Below are positions 24,877 to 31,531 of a DNA stretch of 64,000 bases, in pieces. The stretch lies in the NCBI RefSeq assembly GCF_900110215.1, contig NZ_FOCX01000012.1, forward strand, positions 1 through 64,000, written 5' to 3'. The notes beneath the pieces are model-generated. The model worked only from the letters and a program-made list of their open reading frames with translations, did no database searches and was not told the origin of the DNA. The DNA is from Halorientalis persicus (GTDB taxonomy: Archaea > Halobacteriota > Halobacteria > Halobacteriales > Haloarculaceae). Numbering within the stretch: position 1 is the first letter of the stretch; every line of letters begins with the position of its first letter. The position numbers were made by a program, and so were the translations under genes.

Positions 24877-25787
24877 CGGTCCGTCCCGGTGTACTCGATG
24901 AACATATCTTCCAGCGAGGCCTCCTCGGTCCGGAAGTTCACCACGTCGACGCCCGCGTCGTGCAACTCGACGAGGATGTCCATCTTCGCGTCGTTCGTAC
25001 AGGTCACCTCCAGTGTCGACTCCTCGCGCTCGACGGCGGTCTCGACGCCCCGGATCCCGCGGACCGCCTCCAGCGTGCCGTTCTCCATGTTGTCGACCGT
25101 GATGACGAGCTTGGTCCCCCCGCCAAGCGACTCACGGAGCCCCTCGATCGTGTCGACGGCGACGAGTTCGCCGTCCTGGAGGATCCCCACGCGGTCACAG
25201 ACCGCCTCGACCTGTTCGAGGATGTGCGAGGAAAAGAAGACCGTCGCGCCGCGCTCGTTCTCCTCGCGGATGATGTCCCGCATCTCGGCGGCCCCGTTGG
25301 GGTCGAGTCCCGTGGTCGGCTCGTCGAGCAAGAGGAGGTCCGGCTCGCCGACCAGTGCCATCCCCAGCACCAGCCGCTGGGCCATCCCCTTCGAGTAGTC
25401 GCTGGCCTCCCGCTCTGCGTCCGCGGGGTCGAGCCCGACCCGATCCAAGATCTTGGCAGGGTCGTCGTCGGCGTCTTTCGATTCGATAGCGTACTCGATG
25501 TGCTGACGGCCGGTGCGGCGCTCGAACACGGAGTAGCCCTCCGGGAGGACGCCGATGCGCTCGCGGGCCGTGACCCCCTCCGCGTGACAGTCGTGGCCGA
25601 AGATCTCGACCGACCCGTCGCTGGGCGACACGAAGTCCAGCAGGACGTTGATGAACGTGGATTTCCCCGCGCCGTTGGGCCCGAGAAAGCCGAAGATCTC
25701 CCCCTCGGGGACGGTGAGATCGACCCTGTCCAGGGCGACCACCGTCCCGTACCGTTTCGATACCTCCGTCGCTTCGATGGCGGTCAT
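24873..25787 (-). CDS. ABC transporter ATP-binding protein (first gene of operon)
   Basis: A 304-residue ATPase. Walker A GFLGPNGAGKSTFINVLLDF, a Q-loop-like ERIGVLPEGYSVFERRTGRQ, signature DYSKGMAQRL, Walker B LLLLDEPTTGLDP and switch FFSSHILEQVE are all present. The C-terminal extension (LVITVDNMENGTLEAVRGIRG) matches the extra domain of CcmA/NosF-type exporters. It drives the two ABC-2 permeases downstream. Confidence 0.9.
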   Translation of the reverse strand: MTAIEATEVSKRYGTVVALDRVDLTVPEGEIFGFLGPNGAGKSTFINVLLDFVSPSDGSVEIFGHDCHAEGVTARERIGVLPEGYSVFERRTGRQHIEYAIESKDADDDPAKILDRVGLDPADAEREASDYSKGMAQRLVLGMALVGEPDLLLLDEPTTGLDPNGAAEMRDIIREENERGATVFFSSHILEQVEAVCDRVGILQDGELVAVDTIEGLRESLGGGTKLVITVDNMENGTLEAVRGIRGVETAVEREESTLEVTCTNDAKMDILVELHDAGVDVVNFRTEEASLEDMFIEYTGTDR

Positions 25788-25912
25788 ATGTCAATCGGCG
25801 AACCGAGCCGAAATAAAAGCGCGCGGTGGTTTTCCGACTCGGAAACAGTGGCCACGGGTCGCAGAACACTACCTCGTCGAGCGGATCACGGATGCATCGG
25901 CTGACCCGGTTC

Positions 25913-25940
25913 TTTAAATATCTGCGTAAGGAACTCTTAC
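25913..25940 (+). promoter_or_regulatory. TATA box and inverted repeat before a toxin-antitoxin pair
   Basis: TTTAAATA at 25913-25920 is a clear TATA box, and GTAAG-GAACT-CTTAC at 25926-25940 is a perfect 5-5-5 inverted repeat between it and the ATG at 25950. This placement fits autorepression by the AbrB-type antitoxin; binding is inferred. Confidence 0.6.
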
Positions 25941-25949
25941 ACAAGAACG

Positions 25950-26213
25950 ATGAGTACTGACGAACCAGAACTGACGACGGTCACCTCGAAAGGGCAAATC
26001 ACGATTCCGAGCCGGCTCCGCGAACAGTTCGGCCTCGAGAAGGGAACGAAGTTGATGGTCGTTCCGACCGACTACGGCCTCGTTCTGAAGAAACTGGAGC
26101 TACCGTCGGTTGCGGAGTTCCAGCAGCGCGTCGAGGACCGCGCCGACGAGGTGGACCTCACCATGGATGACGTCGATCAGCTGGTACACGACGCACGCGA
26201 CGACGAGAAATGA
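25950..26213 (+). CDS. AbrB/MazE-type antitoxin
   Basis: An 87-residue swapped-hairpin protein: LTTVTSKGQITIPSRLREQF, then GLEKGTKLMVVPTDYGLVLKKLE is the SpoVT/AbrB DNA-binding fold, followed by an acidic helix (FQQRVEDRADEVDLTMDDV) that would bind the toxin. It overlaps the PIN gene by four bases (ATGA). Confidence 0.87.
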   Translation: MSTDEPELTTVTSKGQITIPSRLREQFGLEKGTKLMVVPTDYGLVLKKLELPSVAEFQQRVEDRADEVDLTMDDVDQLVHDARDDEK

Positions 26214-26620
26214 AGGCAGTTCTCGACACGAACGTACTCATTTCCAGCGTCATCTCGACTGGCGTTCCTCACGCAGTCGTCGTCAAGGGGTTCGAAGGCG
26301 AATTCGATATCGTCGTCTCCGTCGAAACGCTCACTGAATTCCGGCGGACCCTGCTCAAATATCCCGAGCGGTTTCACATGAACGAGGAGGAAGTCCAGCA
26401 GGAAGTCGAGATGATACGATACTTCGCCGAGTTCGTCGATCCGGACGAATCTATTCAGACGGTCGAGGACGATCCGGACGATGACAAGTTCCTCGAAGCC
26501 GCCGTCGCCGGAAACGTCGACTACGTCGTCTCCGGTGACAGTCATCTCCTCGACCTCGACTCCTTCCGTGGGATCGATATCGTCGACCCGCGGACCTTCT
26601 ACGAACAACTTACAAACTGA
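26210..26620 (+). CDS. PIN-domain toxin (COG1569-like)
   Basis: A 136-residue PIN protein: MKAVLDTNVLISSVISTGVP (first Asp), SVETLTEFRRTLLK (Glu), then DDPDDDKFLEAAVAGNVDYVVSGDSHLLDL with D-x-x-FLEAA and the closing SGD. This is the pattern of the COG1569 putative toxin family, whose partner is usually an AbrB-type antitoxin as here. It probably acts as a ribonuclease. Confidence 0.87.
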   Translation: MKAVLDTNVLISSVISTGVPHAVVVKGFEGEFDIVVSVETLTEFRRTLLKYPERFHMNEEEVQQEVEMIRYFAEFVDPDESIQTVEDDPDDDKFLEAAVAGNVDYVVSGDSHLLDLDSFRGIDIVDPRTFYEQLTN

Positions 26621-26671
26621 TATCGCATTGCCAACCGAACCCTCAAGGCCGGTGACGTGGACGAACCCTGT

Positions 26672-29377
26672 ATGCACGTAAGCGTCGTCGGCAGCGGCTA
26701 CGTCGGGACGACCATCGCGGCCTGTTTCGCCGACCTCGGTCACGAGGTCACGAGCGTCGACATCGACGAGGAGATCGTCGCGGCCGTCAACGACGGCGAG
26801 GCCCCGATCCACGAACCCGGGCTGGACCCGCTGGTCTCGATCTACGGCGGTGACCAACTCCGGGCGACGACCGACTACGACGCCATCCGCGAGACCGACG
26901 TGACCTTCCTGGCGCTCCCGACGCCGAAACACGACGACGGGAGTATCGACACCTCGATCATGGAGGCTGGAGCCGAATCGATCGGCGAGGCCATCGCCGA
27001 CAAGGACGGCTATCACCTCGTCGTCGTCAAGAGTACGGTCGTCCCCGGCACGACCGAAGACACCCTGACGCCGCTCATCGAGGACGCGTCGGGCAAGACC
27101 GCCGGCGAGGACTTCGGCGTCGCGGTCAATCCGGAGTTCCTCCGGGAGGGGACCGCAGTGGACGACTTCATGGAACCGGACAAGATCGTCGTGGGGACCG
27201 ACGGCGACGCGCGCGCCCTCGACCGTCTGGCCGAGGTCTACGAACCGCTGGTCCTCCAGTGGGACGTGCCCGTCTTCGAGACCGGCCCCCGCGAGGCCGA
27301 GATGATCAAGTACGCCAACAACGGCTTTCTCGCCGCCAAGGTCAGCCTCATCAACGACATCGGGAACATCTGCAAGGAGTACGGCGTCGACGCCTACGAG
27401 GTTACCGAAGCCATCGGTCTCGACGACCGCATCGGCGAGCGATTCCTCCGGAGCGGGGTTGGGTGGGGCGGTTCGTGTCTCACTGGCGATCAGCGCGTTT
27501 TGGCGAAAGACGAGACGGGAACGAAGCTTCTGACACTCGCTGAGTTCTTCGACCACTTCGCAGCTGATGGGGAAATCGACGACGTTTCGGTGCTGAGTTA
27601 CGACGAAGGCGAGTTCCAATTCAAATCGGTACTCGCAGCGACGCGGCGCTCGTACGACGGCGAACTTCACACGATCCGGACGAAGATGAACAAGGAGGTG
27701 ACGGTGACCCACGACCACCCGATGGTGACCACCGAAGATGGGGAGTCCGTCGTTCGTGAAGCCCAGTCGCTCTCGGAGGGTGATACGGTACCGGTTCAGA
27801 CGACACTCCCCTCGGATCCCGTGGGTTCGTTCGACGTTCTCGAACTCGTTGCGGAGTCTCCTCGCTTCGAGAACGAGAACGTATATCTGAAACCTTCGTT
27901 CGAGCTTGCGGAAGTCAAAGATCAGCTACGGGATCGACTCTCGGAGTACAACGAGCAGTTCAGCTACGACAAAGTCCACGAATTCACACGGAACAACTAC
28001 CTCATTCTCGACGCGTTCCTCGAGTACGAAGGCGAACTGCCGTTCGACAGAACCGACCTCAGCCTTTACACGACCGTCGGCGGTGGACAGACGTATATCC
28101 CCGCGGTTCTCAATGCCAACGAGGACTTCTGGCGTTTCATCGGCTACTATCTCAGTGAGGGGCACGTCAACGACGACGACTCCGCACATGGCTCGAACAC
28201 GCGGAAACGCATCTTCCTGAGCTTCCATCCGACTGACGAGGAAGAATACGTCACAGACGTGGAATCGTATCTGGATAGCCTCGGTATCAGATACCGCACA
28301 GAAACGCAGGAAACGGCGACACAAATCGAGGTATCGAGCCGGATCCTCGCGTATTTCCTCCGGTGGCTCGGTTGCGGGACTGGATCGTATTCTGCGGCCA
28401 TCCCGGATCTGGCCTATCAGGAGAATCGTGAAAACAGGAAAGCCCTCCTCGCGGGGCTGTTCCGCGGTGATGGCCACATCGACTATAAGAACCACTCCAA
28501 TGCAGTGGTCTACGATTACGGGTCAGTCAGCGAGGACCTCATCCAGGGGATGCAGTTCCTGTTACATAGTCTCGGTATCGTCCCTAGTTACAAAACGTCG
28601 GAATCGGCTAAGTCGACACAGCCCGCACACTTCCTCCGTATCAGTTCCAAGCATCAGATTGCGGCCCTGAAGGATATGTTCCTCTCTGCTGACCAGAAAC
28701 GGATCCAGGAGCGGTTAGATCAGTACGTCGTTGACGTGGAACCGTCAAGCCACACGGTTGGTGATCGTGATACAACCGTCGACGTGCGAGAGATCACCGT
28801 CACAGAAGACGAAGTCGACGTGTACTCACTGGAAGTCGCGGACACCCATACGTTCGTGACGACCGATGGACTCGTCGTCCACAACTGCTTCCCGAAGGAC
28901 ACCGCAGCGATCATCCAACACGCCCGCGACGCCGGTTACGAGCCACGGATGCTGGAAGCCGCGGTCGAGGTCAACGACCGCCAGCCCGAGCGGCTCCTCG
29001 ACCTGCTCGACGAGCACGTCGATGCCGACGGGAAACGGATCGCGGTGCTGGGGCTGGCGTTCAAGCCCGGCACAGACGACATCCGCAACTCGCGGGCGAT
29101 TCCGGTGATCGAGGGGCTCCGCGAGCGCGGGGCGGAGGTCGTCGCGTACGACCCCGTCGCGGCGGGGGAGATGGCCGAGCGGTTCCCCGAGATCGAGTAC
29201 GCCGAATCCGCGGCAGCGGCGCTCGACGGCGCGAGCGGGGCCGTCGCCGTCACCGACTGGGACGAGTTCGGGACCTTGGACGAGGAGTTCGACGCGATGA
29301 CCGACCCGGTGGTCGTCGACGGGCGGCGGATCGTCGAGCGCCGCGAGGGGATCACCTACGAAGGACTGACCTGGTGA
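26672..29377 (+). CDS. aglM: UDP-sugar 6-dehydrogenase (AglM-like) with intein
   Basis: 901 residues before splicing, about 431 after it. The ATG at 26672 gives MHVSVVGSGYVGTTIAACFA, the NAD-binding glycine motif; a GTG 15 bases earlier is possible. Then GHEVTSVDIDEE, FLALPTPKHDDGSID, VVKSTVVPGTT, NPEFLREGTAVDDF, the central helix AEMIKYANNGFLAAKVSLIND and, split by the intein, GVGWGGS|C|FPKDT with the catalytic Cys. The C-terminal domain contains VAVLGLAFKPGTDDIRNSRA. The family oxidises UDP-glucose to UDP-glucuronate; in Haloferax AglM supplies N-glycosylation. AglF-like product from 14243 is the likely substrate source. Confidence 0.92.
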   Translation: MHVSVVGSGYVGTTIAACFADLGHEVTSVDIDEEIVAAVNDGEAPIHEPGLDPLVSIYGGDQLRATTDYDAIRETDVTFLALPTPKHDDGSIDTSIMEAGAESIGEAIADKDGYHLVVVKSTVVPGTTEDTLTPLIEDASGKTAGEDFGVAVNPEFLREGTAVDDFMEPDKIVVGTDGDARALDRLAEVYEPLVLQWDVPVFETGPREAEMIKYANNGFLAAKVSLINDIGNICKEYGVDAYEVTEAIGLDDRIGERFLRSGVGWGGSCLTGDQRVLAKDETGTKLLTLAEFFDHFAADGEIDDVSVLSYDEGEFQFKSVLAATRRSYDGELHTIRTKMNKEVTVTHDHPMVTTEDGESVVREAQSLSEGDTVPVQTTLPSDPVGSFDVLELVAESPRFENENVYLKPSFELAEVKDQLRDRLSEYNEQFSYDKVHEFTRNNYLILDAFLEYEGELPFDRTDLSLYTTVGGGQTYIPAVLNANEDFWRFIGYYLSEGHVNDDDSAHGSNTRKRIFLSFHPTDEEEYVTDVESYLDSLGIRYRTETQETATQIEVSSRILAYFLRWLGCGTGSYSAAIPDLAYQENRENRKALLAGLFRGDGHIDYKNHSNAVVYDYGSVSEDLIQGMQFLLHSLGIVPSYKTSESAKSTQPAHFLRISSKHQIAALKDMFLSADQKRIQERLDQYVVDVEPSSHTVGDRDTTVDVREITVTEDEVDVYSLEVADTHTFVTTDGLVVHNCFPKDTAAIIQHARDAGYEPRMLEAAVEVNDRQPERLLDLLDEHVDADGKRIAVLGLAFKPGTDDIRNSRAIPVIEGLRERGAEVVAYDPVAAGEMAERFPEIEYAESAAAALDGASGAVAVTDWDEFGTLDEEFDAMTDPVVVDGRRIVERREGITYEGLTW
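27476..28885 (+). other. Intein with LAGLIDADG endonuclease, 470 residues
   Basis: Precursor residues 269-738. Block A is CLTGDQRVLAKDE with Cys1; block B is TVTHDHPMV with the conserved T-x-x-H; block F/G ends YSLEVADTHTFVTTDGLVVHN with the penultimate His and terminal Asn, and Cys as +1 extein residue. Two endonuclease motifs lie at about 487-500 (FIGYYLSEGHV) and 590-602 (LLAGLFRGDGHI), each with its acidic residue. All splicing residues are present. The reading frame is open throughout, and the DNA is somewhat richer in A/T than the flanking extein. Confidence 0.93.
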
Positions 29378-29384
29378 CGGTCGG

Positions 29385-29789
29385 TCACGGTGCCGCGACG
29401 CCAGTCGCATCATCAGAATCAACAAACGGGATGTCGATTTCGAGGCCGTCGTAAGCGAGGAGCGGCTTTTTTGGCCGCCCGTTGCTGTCGTCATCGAACT
29501 CGATCACACCGATATCTTCGAGTTCGGAGAGATTTCGATGTACTTGTTTGTAATCACGTTCGACCAGATCGGCTGTCTCGCTGATACTCTCGGGTTCGCG
29601 CCGGGCGATCAGTTCCAGTAACTCCAGATTCTTTGGGCTGAGGAGACGACTGAGTTCCGCGTACGACCCAAAGTTTAGAACCGGTTGTGCGTCGTCGAGA
29701 TCCTCGCCTTCCTGTGCGGCCTCGATACGACGACGTGCCCGCTGATCGAGTCGGTCGCGTTCCCCGACAGTGACTTTGAGCGTTGGCAT
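29385..29789 (-). CDS. HVO_A0114-type winged-helix protein (antitoxin candidate)
   Basis: 134 residues from MPTLKVTVGERDRLDQRARR; the longer frame to 29831 overlaps the TumE-like gene. The N-terminal ribbon is followed by FGSYAELSRLLSPKNLELLELI, then SISETADLVERDYKQVHRNLSELE (helix-turn-helix) and a wing ending GRPKKPLLAYDGLEIDIPF, the family signature. Located 23 bases after the TumE-like gene and in the same direction, it is the expected antitoxin and repressor of the pair. Confidence 0.82.
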   Translation of the reverse strand: MPTLKVTVGERDRLDQRARRRIEAAQEGEDLDDAQPVLNFGSYAELSRLLSPKNLELLELIARREPESISETADLVERDYKQVHRNLSELEDIGVIEFDDDSNGRPKKPLLAYDGLEIDIPFVDSDDATGVAAP

Positions 29790-29812
29790 TGTGTGGACCT
29801 CCTGATGGCGTC

Positions 29813-30118
29813 TTACTCCGCCCACTCCCACGTAACCGGGGAGCGTTCTTCGGCTTCCCGCTTGAACCGATCGTACAGGGCCAGCATCCCCGGGAAGTCG
29901 ATGGTCTCGACAGTTCCCCGGGTGTGACGTTCGTGCCCCTTGGTTCGTTCGTGGGCGTTGTCGTAGCGGAGGATGGTGTCACCACCGACCTCCCCGAGAT
30001 GGAGCGCGTAACTCCAGCCACTCGGGTACGTATCGTCCTCCGTTCGACGGATAGTGATATCGACGACGTAGTCATCTTCGACATCCGTCCACTCGACGAC
30101 CGTCGTGTAGGACGCCAT
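29813..30118 (-). CDS. TumE-like toxin (DUF6516 type)
   Basis: A 101-residue protein: YTTVVEWTDVEDDYVVDITI, then GWSYALHLGEVGGDTILRYDNAHERTKGHERHTRG and TIDFPGMLALYDRFKREAEE. The core I-L-R-Y-D-N-A-H with following H-x-H residues is characteristic of the TumE family, whose members pair with HTH antitoxins. The next gene in the same direction is such an HTH protein. The RNase-like activity is from family knowledge only. Confidence 0.8.
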   Translation of the reverse strand: MASYTTVVEWTDVEDDYVVDITIRRTEDDTYPSGWSYALHLGEVGGDTILRYDNAHERTKGHERHTRGTVETIDFPGMLALYDRFKREAEERSPVTWEWAE

Positions 30119-30153
30119 CCGATGTTCTCTACTACTCCGCCTACCGTGATAAG

Positions 30154-30175
30154 CCTATGGACCGAACAACATAGG
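30154..30175 (-). promoter_or_regulatory. Inverted repeat upstream of the TumE-like operon
   Basis: CCTATG (30154-30159) and CATAGG (30170-30175) form a perfect inverted repeat with a ten-base gap, next to a minus-strand TATA-like CTTATCAC near 30147-30153. It lies about 36 bases before the toxin ATG at 30118 and is a plausible operator for the HTH antitoxin. Confidence 0.5.
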
Positions 30176-30203
30176 TCGGCACGAGTTTGGCCGAGGACAC
30201 CGC

Positions 30204-30770
30204 TCACGATTTCGGTTGTTCCTCCGGGATAGATTCGTCGTATCCTGGCACCACAACCCCCAACCCAGGCATCCCGTGGCGGTACCAGAGGCCGACGGCG
30301 ACGACGGTGAGTCCCAACTCGAAGACCGCGAGCGGGCCGAGATCGAGCGCGAACAGGTGGTCGAGGAAGCCACCGGTCGCCAGGTTGTACTCGATGGCGG
30401 GGATCAGTGGCCACCCCAGGAAGCCGACGTAGTAGAAATCGCCGGCCAGTGCGGGGTAGAGTGCGTCACCGAACAGGTGACCGACGTAGCCGATGCCGAA
30501 CGCGACCGCGCTCTCGTGGGCGTCGAGCCGTTCCGCGACGGCCCACAGCACCACCAGGAGCGCGGCGGCGACCAGAAGCGAGTGTCCGAACGACCGGCCG
30601 TTCGGCAGGACGGCGAACTGCCAGGCCAGCGGCTTGTCGATCAGGTCCGGAAGCTGTGTGCCGGCTGCGAGCGCGACGACGGGGACACCGTGCGGTCGCA
30701 GGTCGAACCGGGACCGGCGGTAAGCGGTGTACAGGAGGTAGCCGACGGCGGCGTGTCCCCAGGGCCACAT
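30204..30770 (-). CDS. Membrane-bound metal-dependent hydrolase-like protein
   Basis: A 188-residue protein starting MWPWGHAAVGYLLYTAYRRS. His at the start (WGHAAVGYLLY), GTQLPDLIDKPLAWQF, SFGHSLLVAAALL and GYVGHLFGDALYPALAGDF are the spaced His/Asp motifs of the YdjM/DUF457 family of membrane hydrolases, with four or five hydrophobic helices. The actual substrate of this family in archaea is not known to me. It is divergent from the AbrB/PIN pair at 30867. Confidence 0.8.
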   Translation of the reverse strand: MWPWGHAAVGYLLYTAYRRSRFDLRPHGVPVVALAAGTQLPDLIDKPLAWQFAVLPNGRSFGHSLLVAAALLVVLWAVAERLDAHESAVAFGIGYVGHLFGDALYPALAGDFYYVGFLGWPLIPAIEYNLATGGFLDHLFALDLGPLAVFELGLTVVAVGLWYRHGMPGLGVVVPGYDESIPEEQPKS

Positions 30771-30841
30771 TACTGGGACGGACGGCGGCGACGGTGATAC
30801 GGGCTTCGGATCGAAGCCCCCGAACTGGCGTACTTTTTTTT

Positions 30842-30863
30842 AGTATTACACGGAGTATTACTC
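30842..30863 (+). promoter_or_regulatory. Repeated AGTATTAC sites before a toxin-antitoxin pair
   Basis: AGTATTAC occurs at 30842-30849 and again at 30854-30861, twelve bases apart. The second is part of the palindrome GAGTA-T-TACTC (30853-30863). They end three bases before the ATG at 30867 and follow a T-run. This is a likely autoregulatory site, by position. Confidence 0.5.
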
Positions 30864-30866
30864 GAT

Positions 30867-31127
30867 ATGAGCGAATCGACTCGGATCACGGAGAAGGGGC
30901 AGGCGACGATCCCGAAGGGGTTACGCGAGAAGTACGACCTCGAACCGGGAGACGAAGTGGTCTGGCTGGATACCGACGAGGGAATCGTGGTAAAAAAGCG
31001 GACCCGGACCGAAGGCCGGGGGCTCCTCGTACCCGACGAGACAGCCGAGGAGAAGCGAGCCGAAGTAGCTGAGGAGTTGGAACAGCGAGTGCGTAACCGC
31101 CGCGACCGAAACTACGAGGAATCGTAG
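30867..31127 (+). CDS. AbrB/MazE-type antitoxin
   Basis: An 86-residue protein: STRITEKGQATIPKGLREKY, then DLEPGDEVVWLDTDEGIVVKKRT is the AbrB swapped-hairpin fold, followed by a charged helical tail (ETAEEKRAEVAEELEQRV) that should bind the PIN toxin. Its TAG stop directly abuts the ATG of the next gene. A repeated operator-like site precedes it. Confidence 0.87.
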   Translation: MSESTRITEKGQATIPKGLREKYDLEPGDEVVWLDTDEGIVVKKRTRTEGRGLLVPDETAEEKRAEVAEELEQRVRNRRDRNYEES

Positions 31128-31526
31128 ATGTACACGGCCGATGCGGTCGCACTCCTCTGTTATTTGGTCGATTCACTCCCGCCCGAAGCCGACCGACTCT
31201 TCGCGGAAGCCGAAGCCGGGGAGACGGTGATTCACGCGCCCGGGACTGCACTCGCGGAGGTGCTGTACTCCGTTTCGCGGGACAAGAACGTTCGTGGCAT
31301 TACACTGTCCGGGACGCCGGAACAGGCCCGGAGTGCGCTCGTCCGGGACGGACCAGTCGCACTCGCATCTATCGACGACGCTGAACTCGTGGAGTATGCG
31401 GGATTGACGGAGACGTTCAGCATCCACGCCGGTCTCGTCGTCGCGAGCCACAGCGCCAGGGACACCGACGCCATCATCACGTCCGACGGCGTCATTGCCG
31501 ATTCGGACTACGAGACTGTCTGGTAA
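31128..31526 (+). CDS. PIN-domain toxin
   Basis: A 132-residue protein with a PIN pattern: MYTADAVALLCYLVDSLPPEADRLF (Asp near position 5), TALAEVLYSVSRDK (Glu) and AGLVVASHSARDTDAIITSDG (third and fourth acidic residues). The N-terminal DTD/DTN is replaced by TAD, but the Asp is kept. It follows the AbrB-type antitoxin without a gap, and converges with the STT3-like gene with only five bases between the stops. Confidence 0.83.
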   Translation: MYTADAVALLCYLVDSLPPEADRLFAEAEAGETVIHAPGTALAEVLYSVSRDKNVRGITLSGTPEQARSALVRDGPVALASIDDAELVEYAGLTETFSIHAGLVVASHSARDTDAIITSDGVIADSDYETVW

Positions 31527-31531
31527 CGTTC

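Noticed and set aside
27476-28885. Insertion of a separate gene into aglM
   Set aside because: The frame is continuous and has splice-block residues at both ends, so it is an intein and not an inserted gene.
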